Positions 1 to 7,248 of a DNA stretch of 8,927 bases are shown one piece after another. Origin of the DNA: Eudoraea sp. (GTDB lineage: Bacteria; Bacteroidota; Bacteroidia; Flavobacteriales; Flavobacteriaceae); the NCBI GenBank assembly GCA_013042925.1, contig JABDPH010000195.1:1-8927 (forward strand). The letters are read 5' to 3'. The translations under genes and the position numbers were made by a program. Within the stretch, counting starts at the first letter, position 1; the number at the start of each line of letters is the position of its first letter. The notes under the pieces are model-generated. The model was not told the DNA's origin. It did not search any database and saw only the letters and a list, made by a program, of their open reading frames with translations.

Positions 1-497
1 GGCCCCATTATGGCCGATATCTGTGGTATTACGCCCGAAGCCTGAACATTTCTATAAAAAATATCTGCATATCCACCTAAAGATTTTACCCCTTCCTGTA
101 TTCGGGCCCCACCAGAGTCGTTTAGACCTATAACGGGAGCTCCAACTTTTACGGCAAGATCCATTACCTTGCAAATTTTCTCAGCATGGGTTTCAGATAA
201 GGCACCTCCAAATACGGTAAAATCCTGGGCGTAAACATAGACTAATCTCCCATTGATAGTTCCATAACCGGTTACCACACCATCACCAAAATAAATTTCT
301 TTATCCATCCCAAAGTCCGTTGTTCGGTGGGTGACCAAAATACCCATCTCTTCAAATGAACCCTCGTCCAATAAATAACTTAACCTTTCACGAGCTGTTA
401 ATTTTTGCTTTTGATGCTGTTTATCTATTCGTTTTTGTCCTCCACCCATATGTGCAAGAGATATTCTTTCTTTTAATTTTTCTAGTTTAGGGTCCAT
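1..497 (-). CDS. pccB: Propionyl-CoA carboxylase beta subunit (carboxyltransferase), 3' part missing
   Basis: Carboxyltransferase subunit of a biotin-dependent acyl-CoA carboxylase: it moves the carboxyl group from carboxybiotin to the acyl-CoA, most likely propionyl-CoA, in the cytoplasm. The ATG lies at 497-495; 165 whole codons are present before the window edge cuts the gene, out of roughly 510-520 expected for the family. Visible family blocks are KLTARERL (residues 32-39), GDGVVTGYG (71-79), [18 protein letters not shown] (91-108) and the acyl-CoA/oxyanion segment [12 protein letters not shown] (125-136), followed by GYADIF and [13 protein letters not shown]. These read like propionyl-CoA carboxylase beta or methylmalonyl-CoA decarboxylase alpha, and not like the zinc-finger AccD of acetyl-CoA carboxylase. 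The residues that set acyl chain preference lie in the missing C-terminal half. It starts 3 bases after the biotin carboxylase stop, so it is the third gene of one operon. The nearby mutase genes support propionyl-CoA as substrate (inference). Confidence 0.95.
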   Translation of the reverse strand, partial: MDPKLEKLKERISLAHMGGGQKRIDKQHQKQKLTARERLSYLLDEGSFEEMGILVTHRTTDFGMDKEIYFGDGVVTGYGTINGRLVYVYAQDFTVFGGALSETHAEKICKVMDLAVKVGAPVIGLNDSGGARIQEGVKSLGGYADIFYRNVQASGVIPQISAIMG

Positions 498-500
498 ATG

Positions 501-1943
501 TTAGTTTATTGGTAATCTTAATATTTTCTGATCCTGCAAATATTGTTTAACAGCTAATACAGCAGCTATTCTAGCCTCTTCTTCCGCCTTTTTATTTAGT
601 ACTTCGGGAGAATAATAGTTCTTAACAAAATGAGTGTCGAAATTCCCGGATCTAAAGGCTTCATGCTCAAAAACAAATTTACCAAATGGGAGGGTTGTCT
701 GTACTCCTTCTATATGATAATTTTCTATGGCCTTGAGCATTATTTGAATTGCTTCATCTCTATCCTTGCCATAAGAGATTAACTTAGACAACATTGGATC
801 ATAATAGATAGGAACTTCCATTCCTTCTTCAAAGCCATTATCCACCCGAACACCTTTTCCTGTGGGCAACCTATAAGTTTCCAAAGTTCCTACACTAGGC
901 AGAAAATCGTTAAGCGGGTCTTCGGCGTATACCCTGAGTTCTAAAGCATGGCCATTTATACTCAAATCCTCTTGCTTAATTGTCATGGCTTCTCCTCTTG
1001 CGATCTTTATCTGCAACTCTACAAGATCTACACCGGAAATCAATTCTGTAACAGGGTGTTCAACCTGAAGACGGGTATTCATCTCCAGAAAATAAAATTT
1101 ATGATCGGCATCCATCAGAAATTCTACTGTTCCCGCTCCCAGATAATCACAAGCCTTTGCAACTTTGGTAGCCGCAATACCCATTTCTTCTCTTAACTCT
1201 GGTGTTAGTATAGAAGAAGGGGCTTCTTCTACCACTTTTTGGTGCCTTCTTTGAATGCTGCATTCACGTTCAAAAAAATAGAGGATATTTCCATGGCTGT
1301 CTGACATGACCTGAATCTCAATATGCCTTGGTGATGTTACATATTTTTCAATAAAAACAGACCCATCACCAAATGCAGAGGTGGCTTCGCTAATAGCTCT
1401 ATTCATCTGTGATTCGAGATCCTTCTCTTCCTCAACCACTCTCATCCCTTTACCTCCTCCTCCTGCTGAAGCTTTTATTAAAATTGGGAATCCTATTTCT
1501 TTGGCAATTACTTTAGCTTTCTTAACATCAGTAATGGCCTCATCAATACCTGGAACCATAGGAATATCATAATTCTTAACCGCATCCTTTGCAGCCAGCT
1601 TACTACCCATTATGCGTATTGCTTTAGAGTTCGGGCCTATAAATACTAATTTATTTATTTCTACTTCTTCAGCAAAATCGGCATTTTCACTTAAGAAACC
1701 ATACCCGGGATGAATCCCGTCTACATTCAACTTTTTTGCTACTTCTATAATCTTTGATCCCAGCAAATATGATTGATTAGACGGAGCCTCACCGATGCAA
1801 ACCGCCTCATCTGCAAACTTTACATGAGGAGCATTTCGGTCTGCTTTAGAATAGACAGCCACTGTTTTAATCCCCATTTTCTGTGCCGTTTGCATTACGC
1901 GGATGGCTATCTCACCTCTATTTGCAATTAATATTTTTTTCAT
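501..1943 (-). CDS. accC: Biotin carboxylase subunit of acyl-CoA (propionyl-CoA) carboxylase
   Basis: ATP-dependent carboxylation of the biotin on the carrier protein, using bicarbonate. The 480-residue protein has the full biotin carboxylase layout: N-terminal domain opening with MKKILIANRGEIAIRV, HPGYGFLSEN at 78-87, ATP-grasp glycine loop GGGGKGMR at 161-168, and ECSIQRRHQKVVEEAPS with catalytic Lys236. FLEMNTRLQVEHPVTE at 285-300 holds Glu287, Asn289, Arg291 and Glu295, and Arg337 lies in GHALELRVYAED. These match E. coli AccC residues with an offset of one, so the enzyme should be active. The reading frame is open back to a TTG at 1967, but that would overlap the carrier gene by 14 bases and add eight residues before the invariant start block; ATG at 1943-1941 is the better start and leaves a 10-base gap. 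It is a stand-alone biotin carboxylase with no fused carrier domain. The neighbours point to propionyl-CoA carboxylase instead of acetyl-CoA carboxylase (inference). A residual tail of about 40 residues after 440 is variable. Confidence 0.96.
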   Translation of the reverse strand: MKKILIANRGEIAIRVMQTAQKMGIKTVAVYSKADRNAPHVKFADEAVCIGEAPSNQSYLLGSKIIEVAKKLNVDGIHPGYGFLSENADFAEEVEINKLVFIGPNSKAIRIMGSKLAAKDAVKNYDIPMVPGIDEAITDVKKAKVIAKEIGFPILIKASAGGGGKGMRVVEEEKDLESQMNRAISEATSAFGDGSVFIEKYVTSPRHIEIQVMSDSHGNILYFFERECSIQRRHQKVVEEAPSSILTPELREEMGIAATKVAKACDYLGAGTVEFLMDADHKFYFLEMNTRLQVEHPVTELISGVDLVELQIKIARGEAMTIKQEDLSINGHALELRVYAEDPLNDFLPSVGTLETYRLPTGKGVRVDNGFEEGMEVPIYYDPMLSKLISYGKDRDEAIQIMLKAIENYHIEGVQTTLPFGKFVFEHEAFRSGNFDTHFVKNYYSPEVLNKKAEEEARIAAVLAVKQYLQDQKILRLPIN

Positions 1944-1953
1944 AGTAGAATAC

Positions 1954-2439
1954 TTATTCAAATTCAATCAATAATTGGTTTTTATCAACAGCATCACTTT
2001 TCCTCACAGAAATGTTTTTAATAATCCCATCTCTGGGTGAGGTAATTACATTCTCCATTTTCATAGCTTCCAATATTAATAAAGGATCATCCTCATTCAC
2101 AGCCTGTCCAATTCTGACGTGTATGTCTAATATAAGTCCAGGCATTGGAGCCGATATAGAATCGATATCCCTGGAAGAAGAAAGTGCAAAACCCATATCG
2201 CTAATCAAAAAGTCCAGGCTGTCTGAAATATCAACTTCATAAGAACTATTGTTAATCTTAACCTTATACTTTTTACGATAAAAGTCTTTCTCTATAACCT
2301 CAGTCTTAAAAGACTTATTTTCCTTTAATATATGATATGAATTAGATGAGGTTTGTATGGCGTCAATTTTCGAGATATCATCGCTGTTTATCTCAAACTC
2401 ATGTGTATTGTCTACGACAACCTTAAACGAATTATTCAT
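1954..2439 (-). CDS. Biotin carboxyl carrier protein (biotin/lipoyl-attachment) of acyl-CoA carboxylase
   Basis: Carries the covalently bound biotin between the biotin carboxylase and the carboxyltransferase encoded downstream. The protein is 161 residues. The C-terminal biotinyl domain runs from about 95 to 160: SAPMPGLILDIHVRIGQ, then LILEAMKMENVI with the biotin-accepting Lys127 in AMKM, then the second half ending LLIEFE. Residues 1-90 form a charged, poorly conserved region with short beta-like stretches; it resembles the N-terminal part of stand-alone propionyl-CoA carboxylase or decarboxylase carrier proteins, and may bind the other subunits (inference). There is no Pro/Ala-rich linker like that of E. 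coli AccB. It is the first gene of the minus-strand operon; the ATG at 2439-2437 has no Shine-Dalgarno and sits 4 bases from a 24-bp palindrome. Function is secure at domain level; substrate is inferred from neighbours. Confidence 0.92.
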   Translation of the reverse strand: MNNSFKVVVDNTHEFEINSDDISKIDAIQTSSNSYHILKENKSFKTEVIEKDFYRKKYKVKINNSSYEVDISDSLDFLISDMGFALSSSRDIDSISAPMPGLILDIHVRIGQAVNEDDPLLILEAMKMENVITSPRDGIIKNISVRKSDAVDKNQLLIEFE

Positions 2440-2443
2440 AGAT

Positions 2444-2467
2444 ATTTTAGTTAGTACTAGTTAAAAT
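2444..2467. promoter_or_regulatory. 24-bp palindrome, likely operator or leader hairpin of the carboxylase operon
   Basis: The arms ATTTTA / TAAAAT flank a fully symmetric core TAGTACTA; only the two GT dinucleotides at 2450-2451 and 2460-2461 break the symmetry, giving 20 of 24 symmetric positions. The same stretch also contains a direct repeat TAGTTA (2448-2453 and 2458-2463) spaced exactly 10 bases, one helical turn. On the minus strand it ends 4 bases before the carrier-protein ATG. It could be the binding site of a dimeric repressor, or a weak hairpin masking the translation start. The binding protein is unknown. Confidence 0.5.
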
Positions 2468-2514
2468 GGTTTTCCTGGAAAAGATTATTAAGGTATTGAA
2501 ATTTTATGATTTCC

Positions 2515-2544
2515 ATTAAAAAAAAGCATTAAATTTTAGGTCAA
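2515..2544 (-). promoter_or_regulatory. Possible promoter for the carboxylase operon
   Basis: On the minus strand TTGACC (2544-2539) is followed after 18 bases by TTTAAT (2520-2515), a sigma70-like pair (5 of 6 match in the second box). It lacks the TAnnTTTG box expected in Bacteroidetes, so this is a weak call. It would give a leader of about 70 bases containing the 24-bp palindrome, and its first box overlaps the inverted repeat at 2541-2554. Confidence 0.2.
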
Positions 2545-2554
2545 TTGTAATTGA
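2541..2554. repeat. Short inverted repeat TCAATT-GT-AATTGA
   Basis: Two perfect 6-base arms with a 2-base centre, in the middle of the divergent control region. Such a short AT-rich repeat may be a regulator half-site pair or chance. The same TCAATT hexamer recurs at 2610 and 2628. Confidence 0.3.
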
Positions 2555-2585
2555 AAATACGTATTCCCAAAGCTCAATATATTAT

Positions 2586-2620
2586 GCCTTAGTTGCTATC
2601 TGAAATATCTCAATTAAGGC
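2586..2620 (+). repeat. Inverted repeat forming a 10-bp-stem hairpin
   Basis: GCCTTAGTTG (2586-2595) pairs with CAATTAAGGC (2611-2620) across a 15-base loop. In a plus-strand transcript all ten pairs form, counting one G-U wobble; in the minus-strand transcript that pair becomes an A-C mismatch. This favours a rightward RNA structure, or a two-half-site operator about 25 bases centre to centre. No T-run follows directly, so it is not a standard terminator. Confidence 0.4.
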
Positions 2621-2704
2621 CAAACTATCAATTTATTTTTACAAATTTATTTCTTAAACATTATCCGGAATATGAATATTATCATGTTTTAAACAAATAT
2701 GTTA

Positions 2705-2735
2705 TTGTAATTATGTAGTTGGAAAAGTAATATTG
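2705..2735 (+). promoter_or_regulatory. Possible Bacteroidetes-type promoter for the udk-mutAB operon
   Basis: TTG at 2705-2707, a 20-base spacer, then TAATATTG at 2728-2735, matching the known Bacteroidetes -33/-7 consensus (TTG, then TAnnTTTG) in 7 of 8 positions of the second box. It would give a leader of about 50 bases before the udk ATG. A second, exact TAnnTTTG box lies at 2765-2772 (TATTTTTG), but its nearest upstream TTG (2736-2738) is 26 bases away, too far for a good pair. Confidence 0.3.
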
Positions 2736-2789
2736 TTGACTGGATAAATATCATCCCAAATCTGTATTTTTGATACAAATCGAATCAAT

Positions 2790-3398
2790 ATGTTAATAAT
2801 CGGTATTGGGGGAGGAACGGGATGTGGCAAAACCACCGTTGTTAATCAAATAATTAACGAACTTCCGAATGAAGAAGTTGGAGTTATATCTCAGGATTCT
2901 TATTACAATGACTTGTCACACTTGAGTTTTGAAGAGCGTTCTAAAATTAATTTTGATCATCCCCGGGCAATTGACTTTGAACTTTTAGCTGAACATCTGA
3001 ATATATTGAGGCGGGGTGAACCTATTGATCAACCGGTATATTCTTTTCCCAAACACAACAGAACGAATGACACAATAAGAACACACCCTAGAAAAGTAAT
3101 GATTATTGAGGGGATTTTAATCATGACCAACCCACTTATTAGGGATATGTTCGATATCAAGATTTATGTTCACGCAGATTCCGATGAACGACTTATTCGC
3201 AGACTCAAACGAGATATAAATGAAAGAGGAAGAGATATATCGGAAGTACTTAGCAGATATCAGACCACTTTAAAACCTATGCACGATCAGTTCATAGAAC
3301 CCACTAAGGAATACGCAGACATAATTATTCCAAATAATAAATACAATACGGTAGCCGTAGATATAGTACGCACTATTATTAATGAAAAATTAAGCTAA
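2790..3398 (+). CDS. udk: Uridine kinase (uridine/cytidine kinase)
   Basis: Phosphorylates uridine (and usually cytidine) to UMP/CMP in the pyrimidine salvage pathway, in the cytoplasm. The 202-residue protein is full length for bacterial Udk (about 200-215). The P-loop GGTGCGKT is at residues 8-15, QDSYYND at 35-41 carries the likely catalytic Asp36, NFDHPRAID at 54-62 and PVYSF at 82-86 form the nucleoside site, IEGIL at 106-110 is the Walker-B-like strand, and RDINERGRD at 141-149 is the lid/ATP-binding segment, followed by QFIEPTKEYADIIIP. The residue order follows E. coli Udk closely. The start is fixed because the first beta strand leads into the P-loop immediately. It is the first gene of the plus-strand operon, and its TAA shares one A with the next ATG. 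I see no functional link between pyrimidine salvage and the mutase; the gene order is probably inherited. Confidence 0.95.
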   Translation: MLIIGIGGGTGCGKTTVVNQIINELPNEEVGVISQDSYYNDLSHLSFEERSKINFDHPRAIDFELLAEHLNILRRGEPIDQPVYSFPKHNRTNDTIRTHPRKVMIIEGILIMTNPLIRDMFDIKIYVHADSDERLIRRLKRDINERGRDISEVLSRYQTTLKPMHDQFIEPTKEYADIIIPNNKYNTVAVDIVRTIINEKLS

Positions 3399-3730
3399 TG
3401 GGTTTCAAAGCTATCAGAAAAAAGAAATGGTTTGGAATATTAACAAATATCTATGTACTGGTACTTACTGTATTTGTCATTTGGATGGCTTTTTTTGATA
3501 CTAACTCGCTGCTTATTCATTTGGAATTGAGGAAAGAGATAAAAAAATTGGAAAAGACGCAGGAATTCCTGAAAAAGGAAATAGCCAAGGATAAAGAAAT
3601 TATTAAGCAACTCTCAGACCCTAAAGAATTGGAAAAATTTGCTCGGGAAAACTATTATCTTAAAAAAAAGAACGAAGAAATTTACTTGATTGAATATGAG
3701 GATAGTATAAAACAAAAAGAAGATGATTAA
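3398..3730 (+). CDS. FtsB/DivIC-family septum formation protein
   Basis: A 110-residue single-pass (bitopic) inner-membrane protein of the divisome family. A basic N-terminus (KAIRKKK, residues 4-10) is followed by one hydrophobic membrane segment at about 11-32, then a periplasmic charged coiled coil at about 40-72 (heptad-like ELRKEIKKLEKTQEFLKKEI). The family signature DPKELEKFARENYYLKKKNEEIYLIEYE follows at 74-101: the FtsB/DivIC 'E-x-x-A-R-E-x-Y-x-x-x-K' block. Members form a trimer-like complex with FtsL and FtsQ that activates septal peptidoglycan synthesis (known for the family). It starts inside the udk stop (TAATG) and its last 8 bases overlap mutA, so it is probably translated by coupling. 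A rather A-rich sequence gives a Lys/Glu-rich protein. FtsB and DivIC names cannot be separated by sequence reading alone. Confidence 0.85.
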   Translation: MGFKAIRKKKWFGILTNIYVLVLTVFVIWMAFFDTNSLLIHLELRKEIKKLEKTQEFLKKEIAKDKEIIKQLSDPKELEKFARENYYLKKKNEEIYLIEYEDSIKQKEDD

Positions 3731-5105
3731 AGAAAAATTGTTCGCCGATTTCCCTGCAGTTTCGGCCAAAGCATGGAAACAAAAAATACAGGCAGATTTA
3801 AAAGGTGCGGATTATAACGATACCCTGATATGGGAATCACCGGAGGGGATAAAAGTGAAACCCTTTTACACAGCTGATGATTTGGGTGAAAACTTTATGA
3901 ATACCAGTTCTTCAGCTTCTAACTGGTTAGTTGGACAACATATTTTGGTTACAGATAGCATAGAAGCAAATCAAAAGGCAATAAAGTGCTTAAATAGCGG
4001 AGCAGAAAGTTTAATTTTTACCTTAACTACACCTGATCAAAAACCAAAAGAGATCTTGAAGGATATTGATATCAATTCAATCTCTATACACTTCCAATTT
4101 CAATTTCTATCTGTTGCATATATCAAAGATCTTCTCTCATGTACAGATAGTGCCAAAGAGAATATATATTTTCATATTGATATTTTGGGTAATTTTTGCC
4201 GAACTGGAAATTGGTTTACCGATTTTAAATCAGACCATGCTGCTCTCAAAGAAATTTTGAAAGAGGCTGCAAACACTCCAACATTGAGTATTGATGTTTC
4301 GCTTTATCAAAATGCCGGAGCAAACAGAACCCAGCAATTGGCCTACGCGCTGGGCCATGCGAGTGAATATCTAAATTTTTTAAATGAGGAAAAACTATTG
4401 CATCCTGATTTGAAAGTTAGTTTTAAAATAGCGGTAGATGGAAATTACTTTTTTGAAATAGCCAAATTAAGAGCATTACGCCTGCTATGGAAAACAATCG
4501 CAGCTGAATTTGGGATTTCTGCGGATTGTCATATTTTGGCTTGCCCCACCAGTCGAAACAAGACTATCTACGATTACAACGTAAATCTACTAAGAACTAC
4601 AACAGAGTGTATGTCTGCAATTTTGGGCGGGGCTGATACAGTTTATAATTTGTCCTATGATGCAGTGTATCATAAAGACAATGAATTTGGAGAGAGAATA
4701 GCACGAAATCAATTACTGATATTGAAAGGAGAGAGCTATTTTGACAAAATTTCGAATCCTTCAGATGGAACATATTATATAGAGGTACTTTCGCAACAAC
4801 TGGCAGAGAAAGCGTTGCATATCTTCAAACAAATAGAGCAAGGTGATGGTTTTTTAAAACAGTTAAAAGCTCACAACATCCAAAGAAAAATCAAGGAAAG
4901 CGCTCTAAAGCAACAAATCAGTTATGATTCCGGAGAGGAGGTATTAGTGGGTAGCAATAAATATCTTAATGAAGTGGAAAAAATGAAGCAGGAATTGGAA
5001 AAAAGTCCTTTTATCAAAAATAATTTTAGAAAAACCATTATTGAACCAATAATGGAAACTCGTCTGTCAGAATCGTCAGAAAAAATAAGATTGGATCATG
5101 AGTAG
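3723..5105 (+). CDS. mutA: Methylmalonyl-CoA mutase small (beta) subunit, short form without B12 domain
   Basis: Non-catalytic partner of MutB in the heterodimeric methylmalonyl-CoA mutase. The protein has 460 residues, far below the roughly 620-640 of the P. shermanii-type small subunit. It begins with the subunit-specific [19 protein letters not shown] (10-28) and then keeps a mutase-like TIM barrel: [18 protein letters not shown] (239-256), [17 protein letters not shown] (300-316), [13 protein letters not shown] (322-334), [17 protein letters not shown] (348-364), and [13 protein letters not shown] (402-414), after which it ends soon. Aligned by eye to the MutB encoded next, the catalytic His is Leu194, the CoA-carboxylate Arg is Thr161, and the [10 protein letters not shown] strand is replaced by ILACPTSR. 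There is no DxHxxG motif and no room for a C-terminal cobalamin domain. The ATG overlaps the divisome-gene stop by 8 bases (ATGATTAA), and its own end overlaps mutB by 8. I infer a structural role. Confidence 0.9.
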   Translation: MIKEKLFADFPAVSAKAWKQKIQADLKGADYNDTLIWESPEGIKVKPFYTADDLGENFMNTSSSASNWLVGQHILVTDSIEANQKAIKCLNSGAESLIFTLTTPDQKPKEILKDIDINSISIHFQFQFLSVAYIKDLLSCTDSAKENIYFHIDILGNFCRTGNWFTDFKSDHAALKEILKEAANTPTLSIDVSLYQNAGANRTQQLAYALGHASEYLNFLNEEKLLHPDLKVSFKIAVDGNYFFEIAKLRALRLLWKTIAAEFGISADCHILACPTSRNKTIYDYNVNLLRTTTECMSAILGGADTVYNLSYDAVYHKDNEFGERIARNQLLILKGESYFDKISNPSDGTYYIEVLSQQLAEKALHIFKQIEQGDGFLKQLKAHNIQRKIKESALKQQISYDSGEEVLVGSNKYLNEVEKMKQELEKSPFIKNNFRKTIIEPIMETRLSESSEKIRLDHE

Positions 5106-7248
5106 AAAAGAGCTTCAACACTTAGTCATAAACCCTGTTGATCTTAACGGGCAAAAAGAATCAAAAACACCAGATTTTATAACTGCTGAAGATATTCCGG
5201 TAAAATCCTTTTTATCCAAAAATGATATTAAACATTTAGAGCATCTTAATTTTGCCGCCGGTATCGCACCTAATTTACGAGGTCCATATTCTACCATGTA
5301 TGTTCGAAGGCCATGGACCATAAGACAATATGCAGGTTTCTCTACCGCCCATGAAAGCAATGCTTTTTACAGGCGCAATCTGGCCGCAGGTCAAAAAGGT
5401 CTTTCTGTTGCTTTTGACCTACCTACACACAGAGGCTATGACAGCGACCACGAACGAGTGGTAGGAGATGTAGGTAAAGCCGGCGTAGCAATTGATTCTG
5501 TTGAGGATATGAAAATATTATTCGACGGTATTCCATTGGATAAGATGTCTGTGTCAATGACTATGAATGGTGCAGTATTGCCTATTATGGCTTTTTATGT
5601 AGTTGCTGCCGAAGAACAGGGAGTAACTCCTCAGCAGCTCGCAGGAACCATTCAAAACGATATTCTGAAAGAGTTTATGGTTAGAAATACCTATATCTAC
5701 CCCCCTACTCCTTCTATGCAGATAATTGCGGATATTTTTGAATTTACCAGTCAAAATATGCCCAGATTTAACAGTATTAGTATTTCAGGCTATCATATGC
5801 AGGAAGCCGGAGCTACTGCAGATATTGAGCTTGCTTATACTCTTGCGGATGGACTGGAATATATTAGAACTGGTTTGAAATCAGGCCTGGACATTGATCA
5901 GTTTGCTCCAAGGCTTTCATTTTTTTGGGCAATTGGAATGAATCATTTTATGGAAATTGCTAAAATGAGGGCGGGAAGAATGCTGTGGGCTAAACTTGTT
6001 AAACAATTCAATCCAAAAAATCAGAAATCATTGGCACTAAGAACTCATTGTCAGACCAGTGGTTGGAGCCTTACCGAGCAAGATCCCTTCAACAATGTTG
6101 CAAGAACCGCCATTGAGGCGTTAGCGGCCGCTCTGGGAGGAACTCAAAGCCTTCATACCAATGCCCTCGATGAAGCTATTGCCTTACCAACAGATTTTTC
6201 TGCACGCATTGCCAGAAACACCCAAATATATCTTCAGGAAGAAACAAAAATTACCAAAACAGTCGATCCATGGGCGGGCAGCTATTACATAGAATATTTA
6301 ACAGATGAAATAGCAAAAAAAGCCTGGGATCTTATTCAGGAGGTAGAAGAGCATGGCGGAATGACCAAAGCAATTGAAGCCGGTATCCCCAAAATGCGCA
6401 TCGAACAAGCTGCCGCAAAAAAACAGGCTCGTATAGATAGTGGCCAGGATATTATTGTGGGGGTTAACAAATATCAATTGGAAGAAGAAGATGAACTACA
6501 GATTCTGGAGGTAGATAATGCAGAGGTTAGAAGACAACAAATAGAACGATTAGAAAAATTAAAAAAAGAGAGAGATAATACAGAAGTACAGCGTATCCTT
6601 CAAAAATTAACACAAGCGGCAAAAGATAAATCAGAGGGAAAATCTGTTCAGGATGAAAACAATTTGTTAGCTTTAGCAATAGAAGCCGCCAGGGCCAAAG
6701 CAACTTTAGGTGAGATCAGTGATGCTCTGGAAGTTGCTTTTGGAAGATACAAAGCAAAAATTCAATCGTTTACAGGAGTGTACGCTAAAGAAATTAAGGA
6801 CGACGAAAGTTTTAAAAAGGCCAGGGAATTGGCAGATGAATTTGCAGTACAGGAAGGCCGAAGGCCCCGGATAATGGTCGCAAAAATGGGGCAGGACGGG
6901 CATGATCGCGGTGCGAAAGTTGTGGCTACAGGATATGCCGATCTCGGGTTTGATGTAGACATAGGACCTTTATTCCAAACACCAGCGGAAGCCGCCAAAC
7001 AGGCTGTGGAGAATGATGTCCATATTCTCGGTGTTTCTTCATTGGCTGCCGGACATAAAACTTTGGTGCCGCAAGTTTTGGAAGAATTGAAAAAATTTGG
7101 CAGAGAGGATATTATGGTAATAGTGGGTGGCGTAATTCCCAAACAGGATTATGAATATTTATTTGATGCGGGTGCTGCCGCTGTATTTGGGCCTGGCACC
7201 AAAATTAGTGATGCCGCTATACAGATACTTGATATTTTAATTGATTAA
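5098..7248 (+). CDS. mutB: Methylmalonyl-CoA mutase large (alpha) catalytic subunit
   Basis: Adenosylcobalamin-dependent radical enzyme interconverting (R)-methylmalonyl-CoA and succinyl-CoA; it feeds propionate carbon into the TCA cycle, or runs in reverse to make propionate. It has 716 residues, near the family's usual 710-730. The substrate TIM barrel contains [14 protein letters not shown] (71-84) with Tyr78, [14 protein letters not shown] (194-207) with Arg196, [10 protein letters not shown] (231-240) with catalytic His233, and [11 protein letters not shown] (315-325). These equal P. shermanii Tyr89, Arg207 and His244. The Tyr/Arg pair marks methylmalonyl-CoA rather than isobutyryl-CoA mutase. 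A charged helical linker (about 460-560) leads to the B12 domain: MGQDGHDRG with cobalt-ligand His602 in DxHxx[10 protein letters not shown] (645-653) and VIVGGVIP (674-681). The start overlaps the mutA stop (ATGAGTAG). Its chaperone MeaB and the epimerase are not in the window. Confidence 0.98.
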   Translation: MSRKELQHLVINPVDLNGQKESKTPDFITAEDIPVKSFLSKNDIKHLEHLNFAAGIAPNLRGPYSTMYVRRPWTIRQYAGFSTAHESNAFYRRNLAAGQKGLSVAFDLPTHRGYDSDHERVVGDVGKAGVAIDSVEDMKILFDGIPLDKMSVSMTMNGAVLPIMAFYVVAAEEQGVTPQQLAGTIQNDILKEFMVRNTYIYPPTPSMQIIADIFEFTSQNMPRFNSISISGYHMQEAGATADIELAYTLADGLEYIRTGLKSGLDIDQFAPRLSFFWAIGMNHFMEIAKMRAGRMLWAKLVKQFNPKNQKSLALRTHCQTSGWSLTEQDPFNNVARTAIEALAAALGGTQSLHTNALDEAIALPTDFSARIARNTQIYLQEETKITKTVDPWAGSYYIEYLTDEIAKKAWDLIQEVEEHGGMTKAIEAGIPKMRIEQAAAKKQARIDSGQDIIVGVNKYQLEEEDELQILEVDNAEVRRQQIERLEKLKKERDNTEVQRILQKLTQAAKDKSEGKSVQDENNLLALAIEAARAKATLGEISDALEVAFGRYKAKIQSFTGVYAKEIKDDESFKKARELADEFAVQEGRRPRIMVAKMGQDGHDRGAKVVATGYADLGFDVDIGPLFQTPAEAAKQAVENDVHILGVSSLAAGHKTLVPQVLEELKKFGREDIMVIVGGVIPKQDYEYLFDAGAAAVFGPGTKISDAAIQILDILID

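Larger units (their letters stand above)
2440..2789. other. Divergent intergenic control region between carboxylase and udk-mutAB operons
   Basis: A 350-base AT-rich gap between two divergent start codons, with no credible reading frame. It must hold the promoters of both the carboxylase operon (leftward) and the udk-divIC-mutA-mutB operon (rightward). I see a 24-bp palindrome at 2444-2467, a TCAATT/AATTGA inverted repeat at 2541-2554, a 10-bp-stem hairpin at 2586-2620 and several partial promoter matches. The hexamer TCAATT occurs three times forward (2541, 2610, 2628) and once inverted (2549-2554) within 93 bases. No riboswitch is recognisable; in particular I see no cobalamin-riboswitch B12-box, although the mutase uses B12. 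Confidence 0.7.

Noticed and set aside
948..2242. Plus-strand open frames of 63-82 codons opposite the carboxylase genes
   Set aside because: They are shadows of the biotin carboxylase and carrier-protein coding sequence, with no conserved motif of their own.
2440..2789. Cobalamin riboswitch upstream of the mutase operon
   Set aside because: No B12-box or the multi-stem architecture is visible, and the hairpin present is too simple.
5115..5754. Minus-strand open frames of 81 and 66 codons opposite the mutB 5' part
   Set aside because: They are antisense to conserved mutase sequence and have no family features or start context.
6124..6131. GCGGCCGC palindrome in mutB
   Set aside because: It is an 8-base restriction-site-like sequence within a conserved Ala-rich coding stretch (LAAALGG), best explained by codons.
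6762..7142. 126-codon minus-strand open frame inside mutB
   Set aside because: It lies wholly opposite the conserved B12-binding domain of mutB; its translation shows no recognisable domain and is explained by the codon use of the coding strand.
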